DNA of 64,000 nucleotides from Reticulitermes speratus (taxonomy: Eukaryota > Arthropoda > Insecta > Blattodea > Rhinotermitidae), in assembly GCA_021186555.1 (NCBI GenBank), contig JAJKFL010000014.1, positions 36,328,033-36,392,032 on the forward strand, in the 5' to 3' direction. The translations under genes were made by a program, and so were the position numbers. This document shows positions 29,301 to 35,672 of this stretch, piece after piece. Every line of letters starts with the position of its first letter. Within the stretch, counting starts at the first letter, position 1. The notes beneath the pieces are model-generated. The model was given only the letters and a program-made list of their open reading frames with translations, was not told the origin of the DNA and did not search any database.

Positions 29301-32300
29301 TCTTCCGGCATGCGAAACAGTGTAGTTTAGGACACGTGTACCTCCATTAGGCAATACCTATCTACCAAACTACATGGCATCACATTCCAGAAGACTGTAA
29401 TCTTTATATTCACCACAATCAGAAACTCAATTTTCACATCCAAATTACTCTTTCCACCTGCTTCAACACTTTATATGTCATCTGGAAATTTACCAGAGCA
29501 TACTTATCAACATACCTGATAATCTGGAGATGTAGGCTCAACAGGTCGAGCCACCACAAGGCGAACGTGGCTGCCAGATTGACGCAACACTGCTGCCACC
29601 TGCTCAGAGCCCATACCTCGCAGATTAACTTCTCCAATCTGCAAGATGTGATCTCCACTTTGCAGACGATTGTCCTATGTTACAAAATAATTGTGTCACA
29701 ACATACAAGATGTCCAACTGAAAACTGAACCCAAACACTGTGTTTGGTTTTTTAAGAGGTATCTTCTTCCATTAGCTTGTTTATACACAACCAACTGCCA
29801 ATAACAAGCTAATGGTAGAAGATACATCTTAAAAAAAAACCACATAGCTTCATTGTATCTTTTTACTACGAAAATACAGACGAACCTTATTTAAGGATTT
29901 TATAATCTGTGTTTTGTATATTTAAATACAGAATACAGAAATTGTAAATAACTGTAATCTATAAATGATAATGAAACGACTATATGTGATATATGACATA
30001 ATAGCAGACATAAACAATGGATGTAAAGTAAATGTAGATTACGAGCCCCTTGAAGATGGCCTTGTAAGAGCTGAAACATATGTAGGGGTTAAAGAATAAA
30101 AAAAGTGAAAATATAGTGCATTTCGTTGGTGTGTAATTTGTGATTTGTACAAAATATATATTTTAAATTCCCTTTATTATATTTATGTTATTTCAGAGCT
30201 TTAAATGCAACGCCATTATATTACTCGTCAATGTTTGTGTGCCGGGAACGCATGTCATTGACTTCCCATTGATTTACATTATAAAATCGTTTCAATTTAC
30301 GCCGGTTCGTCCAGGAACGCATCCCCGGCGTAAATTGAGGACTACCTGTACTAGTACTATACTATACTACACGTAATCAAATGTTCTAAATTGTCGTAAT
30401 CTGTGTAGTCCGAGCTTTTACGGTAATTCGAGGCAACCTCGGTCCCGTTCATATCAAACTATCGATCTTCTTCTGAATTTTGTTATCTTTCGTTGCTTTC
30501 ATTTCGTAGCTTCGTTTCTTGTATAAGGGATATTATGGAGGGCAAAAAGGCGCAAGTTGTTTTCTTTACATGAAGATAAATCATTTCTAGAGATAAGACA
30601 AACGCAGCGTCGCAAGAGAGTACTGAATCAGCCCATCCACACCGTCCACGATTCTGAAAGATAAACAGAAAATCCAGAAGAACATTGTTTCCAATGCAAT
30701 TCGATCGCACGGGACAAGAAATCATACTGCGAACAATGAAGAAGTGGGAAAAGCTGTATAATACACGCAGTTTATGGCTGCACGATCGTAAGACGTTCTG
30801 GTGAATGGACTATTGCTGTGCGAACGAACCCAATCCTTCACACTATCGTTCAGCCGCGACTGAAGTAAAGGGACATGCGAGTTGACGCCAAATCTTGAGC
30901 CTTCGTAATGACGAAGCAAGACGTGTCGGACGCTGTACCGCAAAGCTGTGAAATTTTCCAAGAATATCCGCAGAAACAATTACTAAAACAGGATGCACAC
31001 AAAAAAAAAACTTCGAACTTTTCAAGAAGTAAACACGGCAAGATTGCCTCTTTTTCGTTTTTTTTTTTTACATGTTTGGCACTATTATTCTGAAAACTGT
31101 TAAGGTGTTGCAATGTGACAACATTTCGTTATAACGAATATACGTAGGCCGTTCAAATTTAAACGAGAATTTAGTTCCCTCTCGAGCACAAATCAACTTG
31201 TATGAACGTGCTTGCGCTGACAAGTTATCATTTCGAGAAGGACGAGACCGTGTTGAAAATGAACCTCACGCTCGGCGACCAAGAACTTCTGTCAATCCAG
31301 ACAACGTTTTGAAATTTGGTGAACTTATTCGGGCTAATCGTCACATAACTGTTCTTGAACTGTTAAAGGAAGTAGGAATAAGTGTAGGGAGTGTTGAAGA
31401 AATTCTGCACAACGAGTTGAAAGTCAGTAAAGTAGCGCAAGGTGGGTCCCACGGCTCCTGTCACCGGAGCACAGGGAAAGACGTTTAGTGGCCGTTACTC
31501 AACTTTTGCAACGATATGAGAGAGAAGGAACAGAATTTTTGGACTCAATTGTGACCTGTGATGAGACCTGGGTCCACTACTTCACTCCTGAATCAAAAAG
31601 ACCAAGCAAGCAGTGCAAACACACCCAAAAAAGCGAAAGCAATTATTCCAGCAGGGAAGATCATGGCTACTGTGTTCTGGAATTCAAAGGGTATCATTCA
31701 TCTGGACTTTCTCACTGGTCAAAAGTCCATCAATGCGCAGTACCATTCAACTCTCCTGAATGAAAAATTGAAGCCGGCAATCCGCTTAAATCGAAGAAAA
31801 AGGCAGGATTCAGTTTTCTTCCTCCAAGACAACGGTCGTCCTCACACTGCGACTTTAACGATGGCAACTCTACTGAAACTGAAGTGGGATGTCCTGCCTC
31901 ATCCACCGTACAGTCCAGACTTAGCTCCATCTGATTATCATTTGTTTGGACCAATGAAGAGGGGTTTAGGAGGCAGGAGATTCCGGACTAATGATGAGGT
32001 CATTGCAGCTGTGCAAAGTTGGGTACACGAGCAACCGAAAACCTTCTTTGAAACTGGAATCAAGAAGCTTCCAGAACGTTGACACAAGTGTATGGCAGTC
32101 AACAGGGACTACATTGAAAAGTAGTGTGTAAAACGTTTCCATTTTATTGTGAATAACTTTTTTAGAAACGAATTCTCGTTTAAATTTGAACGTCCCTCGT
32201 AATTTCGTCACCGCAACGACTTCGTTATACCAAGATTTCACTGTAATTAGTGCATCATAGCAATTACTTTATCTTATATTCGATTTCATTCCCATTATCT

Positions 32301-35300
32301 TACACCTGGCCTGGTTACATGTGAAGGGCAAACAGTACAACAGGAAGGAATCAATCTTGCATCAGGAGGTGAGGGCAAAGCAAATTACCAGGAAGTACTG
32401 GATCAATTTTCAGCTGCATGAAATATGCGTCTGGCTACCATATTTGTCAAAATTCTTCAGTCCCTGCTAGTGAGAAGAAACACAATATGTACTGATCCAC
32501 CACAATGATCAATAGACAGACTATCTTTTCTCTCTTAATGCTTTCCTTCCTCGAACTCCTGTCTCATTTACTGTGGCAATATTAGGACGGATAAAGACTG
32601 CTACAGGAGCCCTCAGCTTCTGACATCTATGAATAAATTAACTGCAAGCTTTCATGTGTGGCACAACACAGGATCTATTTACTGTGGTTCTGCTGCCGAG
32701 TTCAATTTGCGGTACTCACCCTGTCTGCAACCCCTCCAGGCAGGATAGTCTTAACCACAACTCCAGTGCTGCGACCGCCAATAATTCCAAATCCTAACCC
32801 AGAGCCATCATTTATCAGATCAATCACCTCAACTTGTGCCCACTCTGTGTTCAGCTGTGAAAACAGAACCGCAATATTTGAGGTTTTAGGATCTCACAGC
32901 AGTAAATATTAGGAATACAGACTTCTGGAATGTAATGCCATGCAGTTTGTAGATACATACCAATGATATGTAGAAACATGAAGATGGAGGCAGCAGGTTT
33001 CTGTACAAATATGATACCTATCTACCAAACTACATGCTGTAACAACCCAGAAGCATAACACTATGTAACACGATTTTTGTTCTTGGGTAGCAAGTGTTAT
33101 TTTCTGATTGCTTATATCTAAAATGTATAGAAAATGGCTATTATTCATCTCAAACTTTGCTTTTGTGACCAGGACAGTGATATTTTGAAATTCACCTATT
33201 TCCAATGAGAAAACGGGCGAATTTGCATCTTTTCCTTCACATAAAGTCAGAAATGAATAAACATATGAATCAAAATTAACATGTATTTATACTACAGTTA
33301 TAAACAAATGACCACAAAACATTTAGAAGTGAGTAGGTTTTCGAGATTTACGACTATACTGTAAATCACTCCCACGAATCAGCCCCCAAATGTAGTCTCC
33401 CATCATGTTCTCATTATACTGTCCTTGGTAGCGACATTCAAAGTCCAGTATATCCTGGTGGAAGCGCCCGCCTTGCTCCTCCGAATACGCTCCCATGTTC
33501 TCCTTGAATTTATCAAGATGAGCATCAAGGATATGGACCTTGAGGGACATTCTGCAGCCCATTTTGCCGTAGTCCTTCACCAGAGTCTAAACCAGCTCCA
33601 CATAGTTTTCGGTCTTGTGATTGCCTAGGAAGCCCCTAACCACTGCGACAAAGCTGTTCCAAGCCGCTTTCTCCTTTGTAGTGAGTATCTTGGGGAATTC
33701 CTTGCACTCCAGGATCTTCTTTATCTGTGTTCCGACGAAGACACCGGCTTTGACCTTTGCCTCAGAGAGCTTCGGGAAGAAGTCTCGCAGGTACTCGAAG
33801 GCTGCCGACTCCTTATCTAAAGCTGTACCAAATTGTTTCATAAGTCCCAATTTGATATGTAGTGGTGGCATCGGCACCTTCCGAGGGTCCACCAGTGGCT
33901 CCTACTTTACGATGTTCTTCCCCACAGAGAACTCGGTCCACTGTGGCCAGTCCCGCCAGTGGTAGTGCTTCTTGGTGTCCCTGCTATCCCAAAGGCACAG
34001 ATAGCAGGGAAACTTGGTAAAACCACCTTGTAGACCACCAGGAATGCCAACAATTTGAAGGTTCCGATGACTTCCCAACCGTACTCATCATACTTCAAGG
34101 CGTCTAGCAAGCTCTTGATGCTGTTGTAATCCTCTTTGAAGTGCACCGAGTGAGCCAGAGGAAGAAACAGGTACTTGTTCCCGTTATGGAGTAGCACGGC
34201 TTTGTGGCTCCTGGATGAGCTGTCAATGAAGAGGCACCACTCGTTCGGTTTACAGGCGATTCCAATTGCCTCAAACAGACCGGTCACATTGTGGCAGAAG
34301 CAGAGCCCATCTTGACGGGTGTAGAAGCTGGAAAAAGCTTGGTGAAGCTTCCTCTGATCTGTGACTTGCACACATTCATCCAACAAGTTCCACTGCTTGA
34401 GCCTAGACATCAAAAGCTCGGCACTGGACTTGGTGAGATCAACATCTCTGATCAAGTCGTTGAGGTCTTTCAATTTCAAAATATCACTGTCCTGGTCACA
34501 AAAGCAAAGTTTGTGGGGAATAATGGCCATTTTCTATACTTTTGAGGCATAAGGAATTAGGAAATAACAGTTACTACTCAGGAAAAATAAATAAATAAAA
34601 ATTTGTTACATAGTGTAATATGGGACTGTCATACAATTAAAAACACAAACACAACGAAACATCAGACTGTAGAACTTCCAGTGTTTTCACTGTTACAACT
34701 TCAAGTTCCATTCTGTGGTGTTCTCCGTAGTGCTCTATTACTTTCGTACTGACTACCCGAACAACTGCACTTACTGTTACTAAACATGATATTTATCTCC
34801 TCTGAGGTGCTCTAACATCTTAACGTACAAGACAAAGCTCATGTTTCATGGACACTGTAATGCAAAGAGCAGATTCATGTAAAAGGCTACACAGCGTGAT
34901 TAAAAAAGAAATGAACACTAGAGTCGCCATGATGAACACTGGTGCCCCCTGGTGGTAGAAATGCGTACAACTTTCAAGCGCCAAGATCTGGAAAAAGTTA
35001 AGGGTAGCTCTACAATTTGGTGCATACTAGATGTTCATAGCTGGGATGGCGTAGTCGGTACAGAGACTCGCTACGAGCTGGACGGTCCGGGGATCGAATC
35101 CCGGTGGAGACAAGATTTTCAGCATCTGTCCAGACCGGCCCTTGGGCCTACCCAGCCTCCTGTACAATGGGTACCGGGTCATTCCCAGAGGTAGAGAGGC
35201 TGGGGCATAGCGTTGACCACCTGCCCCCATCTAGCGCCTAGGTTAAAGAAAGAGCTATACCTCTACTCCCCATCTGGGCCTTCATGGCCTGTTCTAGGGT

Positions 35301-35627
35301 GAACTTTACCTTTACCTAGATGTTCATATGATAGTTACAGAGTAATAAATTTTTGAAAGTGTTCAATTCTTTTTGAATAACCCTGTATTTAGAAAAATAC
35401 TATTTCTACACTACATATGGCAAAAATATTAACAAAGTAGAACTATTCCCCAAAAATGGGAGAAGTTTAGAAAATTACCTTGTAAATGCAACCCACCTAG
35501 TACAAACATTAAGTCTGGATCAAGTACAGTCAACGGCATCGAAGAAAAGACAGCTCAAACTTAAGATCATAATTACCACAGCAGAGAGGTTAAGGTATGA
35601 CACTTCATATGCCAATTTTGCATAGAA

Positions 35628-35672
<45 letters not shown>

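Larger units (their letters stand above)
30400..32246 (+). mobile_element. Older pogo-like element split by a mariner
   Basis: Residues [17 protein letters not shown] (30548-30598) resemble the start of Tigger/pogo transposases. The right end, reverse-complemented, is CAGTGAAATCTTGGTATAAC at about 32246, next to TA. The plain reading is a decayed element with a mariner inserted near its 3' end (31143-32199). The left border around 30400 is uncertain. Confidence 0.5.
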
